Source: Bacillota bacterium
Lineage (GTDB): Bacteria > Bacillota > Bacilli > Lactobacillales > Streptococcaceae
DNA length: 13,102 nt
NCBI GenBank assembly: GCA_021781855.1
Contig: JAJXWC010000052.1
Location: forward strand, 1-13,102
Direction of reading: 5' to 3'
Shown here: positions 6,957-13,102 of the stretch, piece after piece
Layout: each line of letters opens with the position of its first letter
Position numbering within the stretch: the first letter of the stretch is position 1
The notes under the pieces: generated by a model
Told to the model about the DNA's origin: nothing
The model's input: only the letters and a program-made list of their open reading frames with translations
Databases searched by the model: none
Position numbers and translations under genes: made by a program

Positions 6957-7598
6957 TTGATTGTATTAGCAGGTACTATAGGTGCAGGTAAATCAAGTCT
7001 GGCAAAGGCTTTAGGAGAACATTTGGGAACAGAGGTTTTTTATGAAGCCGTTGATAACAATCCCGTGCTCGACTTGTACTATCAAGACCCGAAAAAATAT
7101 GCTTTTTTGCTACAGATTTATTTTTTAAATAAACGCTTTGAGTCAATAAAAATGGCTTACCGCGCGGACAATAACGTGCTTGACCGTTCAATCTTTGAAG
7201 ACGAGTTGTTTTTGACCTTGAACTATAAAAACGGCAATGTGACAAGAACAGAGTTGGACATTTATAAGGAACTATTAGCGAATATGCTGGAAGAACTTGA
7301 AGGAATGCCGAAAAAACGTCCTGATTTGTTAGTTTATATTGACGTTTCTTTTGAAACGATGCTTTCGCGAATTGCACAGCGTGGGCGCTCTTTTGAGCAG
7401 ATTGACGGTCAGCCTGGATTGGAAATGTATTATCATCAAGTTCACAATGAATATCCAGATTGGTTTGCCCAGTATGATGTATCACCTAAATTGCGAATTG
7501 ATGGAGACCATATTGACTTTGTCAATAATCCAACGGACTTGACAGCAGTTTTGGAGCAAATTGATGCCGAATTACGGAGAATGGATTTGCTAAAATGA
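6957..7598 (+). CDS. Deoxynucleoside kinase
   Basis: This kinase phosphorylates deoxynucleosides to monophosphates for nucleotide salvage, and resembles the dGK/dAK enzymes of lactic acid bacteria. From TTG 6957 it has 213 residues. It shows P-loop GTIGAGKSS (6-14), FYEAVDNNPVL (28-38), the DRS motif (76-78), and RIAQRGRSFEQ in the lid region. The start is not certain. The frame is open to an upstream TTG at 6921, but GGGGAGG at 6939-6945 and the IVLAGTIGAGK beginning expected for the family favour TTG 6957 (or the ATT just before it). A non-AUG start may lower expression. It has its own promoter. Substrate preference (dGuo/dAdo, or dCyd) cannot be read from sequence. Confidence 0.9.
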   Translation: MIVLAGTIGAGKSSLAKALGEHLGTEVFYEAVDNNPVLDLYYQDPKKYAFLLQIYFLNKRFESIKMAYRADNNVLDRSIFEDELFLTLNYKNGNVTRTELDIYKELLANMLEELEGMPKKRPDLLVYIDVSFETMLSRIAQRGRSFEQIDGQPGLEMYYHQVHNEYPDWFAQYDVSPKLRIDGDHIDFVNNPTDLTAVLEQIDAELRRMDLLK

Positions 7599-7627
7599 TT
7601 TGACAAAATACTTTTTATGAGGCTTTT

Positions 7628-8128
7628 ATGCTTGCTGATGTACTGATTGTGATTGATATGCAAAATGATGTCTTGTGCGAAAATGGACAGGAAATTTGGC
7701 AACGTGAACGGTTGATAAAACGGGTTAATGCACGGATTGCTGCTTTCAGAGCAGTTCATCGCCCGATTATTTTTGTGCAACATCATGACGCTTGGCTTGA
7801 GAAAAATTAACCCGCTTGGGAATTGGTGGATGAGCTGGAAACCCGTCCAACAGATATTTTCGTGGATAAGACACACGCCAACAGTTTTTATCAGACTGAT
7901 TTATTAAAGCATTTGACAAGACTGTCCGCTCAAAAGCTCGAATTTTGCGGTGCACAGACACAGTATTGTGTCAACACGACGATTGTTTTTGCTCATGGTT
8001 TAGGCTTTGAAAATTTTATGGTTCATGATGCGACTTCGACCTATGACAATGCGCAAATGACAGCAGAAGCGACTAATCAATTCTATGAGCAACTTTGGGA
8101 TAAGCGTTTTTTAACATTTATAGATTAG
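7628..8128 (+). pseudogene. Isochorismatase-family hydrolase broken by an in-frame TAA
   Basis: The full frame of 167 codons encodes a cysteine hydrolase of the isochorismatase/nicotinamidase superfamily. The catalytic triad is present: Asp10 in VIDMQND, Lys81 in FVDKTHAN and Cys114 in TQYCVNTT. Codon 61 (7808-7810) is TAA, after WLEKN. The same frame resumes at once with PAWELVDELETRP, so nothing is missing. One base change (for example TCA to TAA, serine) accounts for it. The ATG follows GAGG by 6 bases, and a terminator overlaps its stop codon. Possible substrates (isochorismate, nicotinamide, other amides) cannot be chosen. The gene is either a very recent pseudogene or carries a sequencing error. 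Confidence 0.85.
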
Positions 8129-8146
8129 GGCATTTGCCCTTTTTTT
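8127..8146 (+). terminator. Intrinsic terminator after the isochorismatase gene
   Basis: AGGGC (8127-8131) pairs with GCCCT (8136-8140) around the loop ATTT, followed by a run of seven T (8140-8146). The hairpin begins inside the stop codon of the preceding gene and ends the kinase/isochorismatase transcript just before the hom promoter. Confidence 0.85.
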
Positions 8147-8155
8147 ATTGAAAAA

Positions 8156-8164
8156 TGTTATAAT
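8156..8164 (+). promoter_or_regulatory. Extended -10 promoter for hom-thrB
   Basis: TG-T-TATAAT (8156-8164) is a perfect -10 box with the TGn extension. The region 17 bases upstream falls in the terminator and has no good -35 box, which the extension can offset. Transcription should begin near 8171, giving a leader of about 30 bases with AAGGGAGA (8188-8195) before the ATG. I see no T-box or other amino-acid-sensing leader. Confidence 0.7.
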
Positions 8165-8202
8165 ATATAGAAAATTACAAATTTGTCAAGGGAGATAGAG
8201 AA

Positions 8203-9489
8203 ATGACGGTAAATGTTGCGCTTTTGGGGTTTGGCACAGTAGCTTCTGGTTTGCCTTTTTTGTTGGAAAATAATTCAGAGAAATTGGCGACGATTTTACA
8301 TGATGAAATCCGGATTGGAAAAGTGTTGATGCGAGACGAAGCAACGATTGAAGCTGCACGTGCGCAAGGATTTGATTATGATTTCGTGCTGGATTTGGAT
8401 GATATCCTTTCTGACGACTCTGTCAAAATTGTTGTGGAATTGATGGGACGAATTGAACCTGCGAAAACCTATATTTCACGCGCTTTGAAAGCGGGAAAAC
8501 ATGTTGTGACGGCAAATAAAGACTTATTAGCAGTGCATGGTGCAGAATTGCGAAAAATTGCTTTGGAGCATCAAGTTTCACTTTACTATGAGGCTGCAGT
8601 TGCTGGCGGTATCCCCATTTTACGCGTATTGGCAAATTCGTTTGTTTCAGATAAAATCACACGACTTTTGGGTGTCGTTAATGGCACGAGTAATTTTATG
8701 ATGACAAAAATGGTGGGTGAAGGGTGGACTTATGAACAAGCACTTTCTGAGGCACAGCGTTTAGGCTACGCAGAATCTAATCCGACCAACGATGTGGATG
8801 GAATTGATGCCGGCTACAAACTCGCAATTTTGAGTGAATTTGCTTTTGGGATGGCTATAGAAAATGAAGCAGTGCTACATGAAGGAATTCGGACAATTAC
8901 ACCGATTGATGTTGAAATTGCGCAACAGTTGGGCTATGTGATTAAATTAGTTGGTGAAGTGGTTGAGGTAAAATCAGGAATTTTTGCAGAAGTAAGCCCC
9001 GCTTTCCTACCGAAAAAGCATCCTTTGGCAAGCGTTAATGATGTGATGAATGCAATTTTTGTTGAATCTATTGGCATCGGCGAATCTATGTTTTATGGAC
9101 CTGGAGCTGGGCAGAAACCAACGGCAACTAGTGTTTTGGCAGACATTGTTCGCCTTGCTAAACGCATTGAAAATAATAGCACAGGAAAATCATTCAACGA
9201 ATATCACCGAGAAACTCACTTAGCTGAGCCAGTTGATGTAAAAAATCAATATTATTTCTCGGTTGAAACACCTGATACGACAGGACAATTTTTACGACTG
9301 ACCACGATTTTTACTAGTGAGAATATTTCGTTTGAGCAAGTGGTTCAGCAAAAAGGAACTGGTGTTCGCGCAGTTGTCGCAATTATTTGTCATCAAATTA
9401 ATCGTTTACAACTTGAACATGTTAAGGAAAAATTACAGGCAGAAGCAGATTTTAAGCTGCTCAATGCTTTTAAGGTAATTGGTGAATGA
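8203..9489 (+). CDS. hom: Homoserine dehydrogenase with C-terminal ACT domain
   Basis: This enzyme reduces aspartate semialdehyde to homoserine with NAD(P)H, the branch to threonine and methionine. The 428 residues comprise a Rossmann domain with GFGTVASG (9-16), ANKDLLA (Lys106), the dimer and catalytic segment with VNGTSNFM (159-166) and ESNPTNDVDGIDAGYK (191-206), and an ACT domain from about 350 (YYFSVETPDTTG). The ACT domain usually mediates threonine feedback. The start has a strong ribosome binding site. thrB begins 2 bases after its stop, as in the described L. lactis hom-thrB operon. Confidence 0.97.
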   Translation: MTVNVALLGFGTVASGLPFLLENNSEKLATILHDEIRIGKVLMRDEATIEAARAQGFDYDFVLDLDDILSDDSVKIVVELMGRIEPAKTYISRALKAGKHVVTANKDLLAVHGAELRKIALEHQVSLYYEAAVAGGIPILRVLANSFVSDKITRLLGVVNGTSNFMMTKMVGEGWTYEQALSEAQRLGYAESNPTNDVDGIDAGYKLAILSEFAFGMAIENEAVLHEGIRTITPIDVEIAQQLGYVIKLVGEVVEVKSGIFAEVSPAFLPKKHPLASVNDVMNAIFVESIGIGESMFYGPGAGQKPTATSVLADIVRLAKRIENNSTGKSFNEYHRETHLAEPVDVKNQYYFSVETPDTTGQFLRLTTIFTSENISFEQVVQQKGTGVRAVVAIICHQINRLQLEHVKEKLQAEADFKLLNAFKVIGE

Positions 9490-9490
9490 G

Positions 9491-10366
9491 ATGAAAATTA
9501 CTGTTCCAGCAACATCAGCAAATCTTGGTGCAGGTTTTGATTCAATCGGAATTGCAGTAAATTTATATCTGGAAATTGAAGTACTTGAGACTCAGGTAAA
9601 TTGGAAGATTGAACATGATTTGGGAGAAGGCATTCCAACTGATGAACAAAATTTGCTCATTCAAGTGGCAAGAGATGTTGCAACGCGCTATTCAAAGCAG
9701 CTTGTACCGCATCGTTTGCACATGACAAGCGATATTCCTTTGGCACGCGGTTTAGGAAGTTCTAGCTCAGTGATTGTAGCAGGAATTGAGCTTGCAAATC
9801 AACTTGCCAGCCTTAATTTGACAGATGATGAAAAATTAACATGCGCTACCGAAATTGAAGGACATCCTGACAATGTTGCCCCTGCAATTTATGGAAATCT
9901 CGTAATTGCCTCAACTGTTGACGAACTGACGACATCTGTTCAATCGGTCTTTCCTGCTTGCAAATTACTTGCTTTTGTACCAGATTATGAGTTAAAAACC
10001 TCCGATAGCCGTCATGTACTACCTGTTCAACTTGCTTATAAAGAAGCTGTAGCCGCTAGCTCAATCGCTAACGTACTCACTGCAAGTCTTTTGACAGGCA
10101 ATCTGATTACTGCGGGAAAAATGATAGAACGTGACCGCTTTCACGAAAAGTACAGGGCAAGTTTGGTCAAAGAACTTGCGATTTTACGAGCAATCGGTCA
10201 TGAACATGGTGCTTATGCAACTTATTTGAGCGGAGCGGGACCGACGGTAATGATTTTGACAGACGAAAGTCATCTGACAGCTTTGTCAAATCAAATTAAA
10301 GCTGAAAATCTATCAGGTCAGCTACATTTTCTTGAAATTGACCAAATAGGTGTGCGCGTAAGGTAA
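9491..10366 (+). CDS. thrB: Homoserine kinase
   Basis: ThrB phosphorylates homoserine for threonine synthase; no threonine synthase gene is in the window. The 291 residues make a GHMP-family kinase: VPATSANLGAGFDS (5-18), the ATP-binding LARGLGSSSS (84-93), and GHPDNVAPAIYG, with SGAGPTV near the C terminus. I take the ATG at 9491 because the family begins MKITVPATSAN. The frame is open to a TTG at 9479, but that would add four residues and overlap hom. GGTGA lies 5 bases upstream inside the end of hom, so the two are probably coupled. Confidence 0.97.
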   Translation: MKITVPATSANLGAGFDSIGIAVNLYLEIEVLETQVNWKIEHDLGEGIPTDEQNLLIQVARDVATRYSKQLVPHRLHMTSDIPLARGLGSSSSVIVAGIELANQLASLNLTDDEKLTCATEIEGHPDNVAPAIYGNLVIASTVDELTTSVQSVFPACKLLAFVPDYELKTSDSRHVLPVQLAYKEAVAASSIANVLTASLLTGNLITAGKMIERDRFHEKYRASLVKELAILRAIGHEHGAYATYLSGAGPTVMILTDESHLTALSNQIKAENLSGQLHFLEIDQIGVRVR

Positions 10367-10404
10367 AGATATTGCTAAAAAATCGGACGAATCTTGGAAA
10401 TTTG

Positions 10405-10413
10405 TGATAAAAT
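10405..10413 (+). promoter_or_regulatory. Extended -10 promoter placed for a leaderless murB message
   Basis: TGA-TAAAAT (10405-10413) matches an extended -10 box with one mismatch. Starting 7 bases downstream, transcription would begin at or next to the A of the murB ATG (10420). No Shine-Dalgarno-like sequence lies in the 20 bases before that ATG. The -35 region is weak. Confidence 0.5.
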
Positions 10414-10419
10414 TGAACT

Positions 10420-11325
10420 ATGTTAAAAAAATCTGATTTCGAAAAACTTCCTGATTTAGAAGTAAAATTTGACGAAGCATTGGCAAAATACACTTATACC
10501 AAAGTCGGCGGACCAGCTGACTTCCTTGCTTTTCCGTATTCTATCCAAGAATTGACCGATTTGACAAACTTGGCAAAGGAAACGAATACGCCGATTACGG
10601 TACTCGGAAATGCGTCAAATCTCATTGTACGCGATGGTGGAATCCGTGGACTTGTCATCTTACTTGAAAAAATGAATCAAGTCAAAATTGCTGGATACAC
10701 GATTGAAGCACAGGCAGGTGCGACACTTAAAGAGGTAACACAAATTGCACAACAAAATGCCTTAACGGGATTTGAATTTGCCTGTGGTATTCCAGGTTCA
10801 ATCGGCGGTGCAGTTTTTATGAACGCAGGTGCTTATAACGGCGAAATTTCTCAAGTTCTTGCAAGCTGTAAAGCTATTGACCTTGAGGGAAATTTGACTA
10901 CCTTGTCAAATACTCAAATGAATTGGGGCTATCGACACTCTGCTATTCGTGACCAAAATTTGATTGTGCTCTCTGCAAAATTTGAACTTCAAGCAGGCGA
11001 CCCGCAGCAAATCCAAAATGAAATGAACCGTTTAAATGCACTTCGTGCAGATAAACAACCTCTTGAATACCCAAGTTGTGGTTCTGTGTTCAAACGCCCA
11101 GCAGGTCATTTTGCAGGACGTCTTATTCAAGAAGCAGGCTGCCAGGGATTGCGTATCGGTGGTATTGAAGTCAGTAAAAAACATGCTGGCTTCATGGTCA
11201 ATGTAGCAAACGGTACAGCAACAGATTACGAACAACTCATTGCTCAGGTTATCGAACGTGTCTATGAACATTCGGGTATCTTATTAGAGCCTGAAGTTCG
11301 AATTATCGGCGAAAGTTTGTTGTGA
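10420..11325 (+). CDS. murB: UDP-N-acetylenolpyruvoylglucosamine reductase
   Basis: MurB is the FAD enzyme that reduces UDP-GlcNAc-enolpyruvate to UDP-MurNAc, the second committed step of peptidoglycan synthesis in the cytoplasm. It has 301 residues. It shows the FAD-binding GNASNLIVRDGG (63-74), GIPGSIGGAVFMNAGAY (123-139), the catalytic serine in CGSVFKRP (Ser222) and the C-terminal glutamate in EPEVRIIGE (Glu292). Its length and the GSVFKRP motif fit the shorter, Gram-positive (type II) class. The ATG lacks a ribosome binding site and may be the first base of the message. murB followed by the pot genes is the usual order in streptococci and lactococci. No terminator follows directly. Confidence 0.97.
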   Translation: MLKKSDFEKLPDLEVKFDEALAKYTYTKVGGPADFLAFPYSIQELTDLTNLAKETNTPITVLGNASNLIVRDGGIRGLVILLEKMNQVKIAGYTIEAQAGATLKEVTQIAQQNALTGFEFACGIPGSIGGAVFMNAGAYNGEISQVLASCKAIDLEGNLTTLSNTQMNWGYRHSAIRDQNLIVLSAKFELQAGDPQQIQNEMNRLNALRADKQPLEYPSCGSVFKRPAGHFAGRLIQEAGCQGLRIGGIEVSKKHAGFMVNVANGTATDYEQLIAQVIERVYEHSGILLEPEVRIIGESLL

Positions 11326-11341
11326 AGAAAGCGCAGTAGGC

Positions 11342-11370
11342 TTGCAATAAAAGGATAAATGAGCTATAAT
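11342..11370 (+). promoter_or_regulatory. Strong sigma-A promoter ahead of the potA leader
   Basis: TTGCAA (11342-11347), a 17-base spacer and a perfect TATAAT (11365-11370) lie right after murB. Transcription should begin near 11377, almost 400 bases before the potA start codon. This is the best promoter in the window. Confidence 0.82.
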
Positions 11371-11509
11371 GATTAAGGTTCTGCTAAGGCAGAAGATTTG
11401 ACCGCTCTGTCAGTTGACAAAGCCAAGGCCAGACGGACAGCCGGGTCAAAAGCCGAAAATGGCGACTTTAGTTGCCTTATTGATTAAGTGAATAATTTTC
11501 ACTTATGAG

Positions 11510-11610
11510 GATGAAGCAGAGACTTATTTAGTGGGAGTTGAAACTCCTACTGAATAAGAGTAACCATCACACGTCTAAAGCGGTGAGGGGATTTAGTAGC
11601 ACTGCTTAGA
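11510..11610 (+). repeat. Copy B of the motif shared with the spacer before clpX
   Basis: GATGAAGCAGAGACT (11510-11524) is identical to 456-470. A hairpin with unrelated sequence follows, then AAGCGG, then GTAGCA-CTGCTTAGAT, in the same order as AAGCGG, GTAGCA-CGCA-CTGCTGAGAT in copy A. The conserved ends with variable middle hairpins suggest a family of elements held together by structure. Confidence 0.5.
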
Positions 11611-11723
11611 TAAAAAGCCTCACCCAAGAAACACGCTTGCGCGCATCAATAAGAGTATTTGAGGTTCTTCTGTTATAGGCTCAGAACGTCCGCTTTTTAG
11701 CGACAAATATTGAATGTGAAATC

Positions 11724-11753
11724 AGGTGTGAGTAGACACTTGGTTTTTATTTT
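11724..11753 (+). terminator. Terminator-like hairpin just before potA
   Basis: AGGTGT (11724-11729) pairs with ACACTT (11736-11741), with one G-U pair and the loop GAGTAG. GG, TTTTT, A and TTTT follow. It sits 5-10 bases before the potA ribosome binding site AAAAGGA (11758-11764). Its place allows attenuation of potA, or it may be the natural end of the upstream RNA. Confidence 0.55.
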
Positions 11754-11770
11754 ACTCAAAAGGAATGCTC

Positions 11771-12607
11771 ATGGCAAAAAACATCATTGAATTCAAAAAC
11801 GTCAGCAAAGTTTATGCCGACAACGACACAACAGTTCTCAAAAACATTAATTTTGAAATCGAAGAAGGCAAGTTTTACACACTCCTTGGAGCTTCGGGGT
11901 CTGGGAAGTCAACGATTCTCAATATCATCGCAGGACTTCTTGACGCAACTGAGGGCGATATTATTCTTGACGGCAAACGCATCAATGATTTGCCGGCTAA
12001 TAAACGCAATGTTCATACGATTTTCCAAAGCTATGCCCTTTTTCCTAATATGAATGTCTTCGACAATGTTGCTTTTGCCTTAAAAATCAAGGGCATTGAT
12101 AAAAAAGAAATTGTTGTACGAGTAAGCGAAACGTTAAAAATGGTTCAGCTTGAAGGTTTTGAAAACCGTGCTATTGCCAAATTAAGTGGCGGTCAAAAAC
12201 AACGTGTCGCCATTGCCAGAGCTATCATTGACCGTCCTAAAGTTCTATTGCTTGACGAAAGTCTTTCTGCTCTCGACATGAAACTCCGAAAAGATATGCA
12301 ATACGAGCTTCAGCAAAGTCTCGGAATTACCTTTATTTTCGTTACGCATGACCAAGAAGAAGCTCTTGCCATGTCAGATTGGATTTTTATCATGAATGAA
12401 GGAGAAATTGTCCAATCAGGCACACCAACGGATATCTATGACGAGCCTATTAATCATTTCGTGGCCGACTTTATCGGTGAATCAAATATCATTTCAGGCC
12501 AAATGATTGAGGACTACCTTGTCGAATTCAATGGTCAAAAATTTGAAGCCGTAGATGGTGGAATGCGAAAAAATGAATCTATTGAAGTCGTCATTCGGCC
12601 AGAAGAT
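11771..12607 (+). CDS. potA: Spermidine/putrescine ABC transporter ATPase PotA, cut off at a chimeric junction
   Basis: PotA is the cytoplasmic ATPase of the PotABCD polyamine importer. The start ATG 11771 has AAAAGGA 6 bases upstream; the ATG at 11765 touches that site and is unlikely. The 279 authentic residues show Walker A GASGSGKST (40-48), Q-loop Gln86, signature LSGGQ (138-142), Walker B VLLLDE (158-163), D-loop SALD and H-loop His193. The usual EPLSALD reads ESLSALD. The regulatory C-terminal domain begins at about residue 235 and stops after IRPED. The frame runs on to a TAA at 12641-12643, but those 12 residues are antisense to a cobS fragment and are not PotA. E. coli PotA has 378 residues, so roughly 90 or more are missing. 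Confidence 0.93.
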
Positions 12608-12980
12608 ATATGGTTTACCTTGCCAAGCGAAGGTTTCACCTAAGCCGGGTTTAATACTCGGCAAACTCAACGACCACCAAGCCGCACCCAATCTGGCCCA
12701 AGCGGCAACAAAAACCAGCCACCATGCCGACATATCGACGTTGGCAAGTAAGGTTAATAAGATCAACTTAGCGAGCAGTTGCAATACCAGCGCCACAACA
12801 CCAAAACTGCCAACATGGGGATCTTCCAGCACCTTAAAGAATCGTTCTTCATTGGCATGAGCTGCACCGAGTGCATCTACAAGGTCGGACAGCCCATCTA
12901 AATGCAACGCACCCGTAACCCACACCCAAACTAACAGCCCGAGCAAACCAGCCAGTATCGGATGAACCAAATTACCCAGC
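12608..12980 (-). CDS. cobS: Internal fragment of adenosylcobinamide-GDP ribazoletransferase (cobalamin synthase), foreign DNA
   Basis: Read on the minus strand, this encodes about 123 residues of CobS, the membrane enzyme that joins alpha-ribazole to adenosylcobinamide-GDP in vitamin B12 synthesis. The family motif TGALHLDGLSDLVDALG is clear, followed by LEDPHVGSFG and hydrophobic helices (LLAKLILLTLLANV, AWWLVFVAAWARLGAAWW), then GLGETFAWQGK. About 60 N-terminal residues and the C-terminal third are missing. GC is about 58% at 12661-12720, against 40% in potA at 12241-12300. It runs opposite to its neighbour and is cut at both ends. The source is probably a gamma-proteobacterium. I read it as chimeric sequence, not a gene of this genome. 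Confidence 0.85.
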
Positions 12981-13041
12981 CACCAAAAACCAGCCACATG
13001 GTGCCCAAGAATTCTGCTGCACATCGTTTGAAAAGAGACAT
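12977..13041 (-). CDS. aqpZ: N-terminal fragment of aquaporin Z, foreign DNA
   Basis: From the ATG at 13041-13039 on the minus strand the translation begins MSLFKRCAAEFLGTMWLVFG, the typical start of bacterial aquaporin Z, a water channel of the inner membrane. GAGG lies 7 bases upstream of the ATG. After the second glycine of VFGG (codon 21, about 12979) the expected CGSA does not follow. The sequence switches to the cobS fragment in another frame, and this frame soon stops. The remaining bases, 13042-13102, would be the aqpZ upstream region. It is too short to name the donor. Confidence 0.75.
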
Positions 13042-13102
13042 ATTTTAGCCTCGCTCTTACTGATACTTACCTATTAGATTCTGAGAAAAACCAAGGTTTT
13101 AC

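Larger units (their letters stand above)
11377..11753 (+). ncRNA. Long structured RNA between murB and potA (leader or independent RNA)
   Basis: About 370 bases without a gene are packed with stems: TTCTGC/GCAGAA (11379-11394); TTTGACC 11397-11403 with GGTCAAA 11444-11450, enclosing CTGTC/GACAG; GGCGAC/GTTGCC (11461-11476); TAAGTGAA/TTCACTTA (11485-11505); and a 15-bp hairpin at 11523-11558 with G-U pairs but no mismatch. AAGCAG 11514-11519 can pair with CTGCTT 11602-11607, and GGTGAGG 11582-11588 with CCTCACC 11618-11624; these cross, forming a pseudoknot. The 5' GTTCTG (11378-11383) can instead pair with CAGAAC (11682-11687). The RNA ends in a terminator-like hairpin before potA. I see no RNase P or tmRNA signature motifs. 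It may be a cis-regulatory leader for the pot genes or a separate small RNA. Confidence 0.6.

Noticed and set aside
6976..7485. Minus-strand open frame of 169 codons opposite the deoxynucleoside kinase
   Set aside because: The plus strand has full kinase motifs; the reverse translation has no recognisable domain and no ribosome site.
7600..7627. TTGACA at 7600-7605 as a promoter for the isochorismatase gene
   Set aside because: No -10 box lies at 16-18 bases; the position falls on the start codon region. The gene more likely shares the kinase promoter.
11377..11700. Could the structured RNA before potA be RNase P RNA or tmRNA?
   Set aside because: Its size is similar, but the conserved RNase P GAGGAAAGTCC core and the tmRNA acceptor and T-loop ends and tag reading frame are absent on both strands.
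12555..12860. Plus-strand open frame of 101 codons across the potA/cobS junction
   Set aside because: It is antisense to the clear CobS reading and bridges two unrelated DNA pieces; no family resemblance.
12608..13102. Horizontal acquisition of a B12 gene by Lactococcus
   Set aside because: Only fragments of cobS and aqpZ are present, joined out of frame, with no integrase, transposase or repeats. A chimera is simpler.
1..13102. CRISPR arrays, tRNA or rRNA genes, insertion sequences, phage or defence genes
   Set aside because: None seen: no regularly spaced repeats, no tRNA cloverleaf, no transposase or phage-type proteins in any frame.

Overview
The window looks like a low-GC lactococcal chromosome segment. 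It carries the folate gene order described for Lactococcus lactis (folA - clpX - ysxC - folB - folKE - folP - ylgG - folC), including the FolK-FolE fusion and the Nudix pyrophosphohydrolase YlgG, then a deoxynucleoside kinase, hom-thrB, murB and potA. I would call it Lactococcus; I cannot name the species from sequence alone.

Layout. 1-455: the 3' end of dihydrofolate reductase and a small two-helix membrane protein. 456-618: a hairpin-rich spacer. 619-2443: clpX and ysxC. 2495-6863: the folate block. FolE makes dihydroneopterin triphosphate from GTP, YlgG removes pyrophosphate, FolB makes the hydroxymethyl pterin, FolK activates it, FolP adds p-aminobenzoate, FolC adds glutamate and DHFR reduces the product. 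6852-7598: a deoxynucleoside kinase with its own promoter. 7628-8128: an isochorismatase-family gene broken by one stop codon. 8127-8164: a terminator and the next promoter, back to back. 8203-10366: hom-thrB (threonine synthesis). 10405-11325: murB, apparently leaderless. 11342-11764: a strong promoter followed by about 370 nt of strongly structured RNA ending in a terminator-like hairpin. 11771-12607: the start of potA (spermidine/putrescine ABC ATPase).

The last 500 bases do not belong with the rest. At about 12608 potA stops matching its family, and GC jumps from about 40% to 55-58% in the stretches I counted. The minus strand then encodes an internal piece of a cobalamin synthase (cobS) joined out of frame, near 12980, to the first 21 codons of an aquaporin (aqpZ), both of proteobacterial type. 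Two junctions between three truncated genes within 450 bases point to an assembly or library chimera rather than to biology. The two single-codon TAA interruptions (in folK and in the isochorismatase gene) should be judged with that in mind.

The most interesting native signals are the long structured RNA ahead of potA, a 15-base identity it shares with the spacer ahead of clpX, the leaderless arrangement of murB, and the unusual motif set of the dihydropteroate synthase. I see no clearly new multi-gene system.
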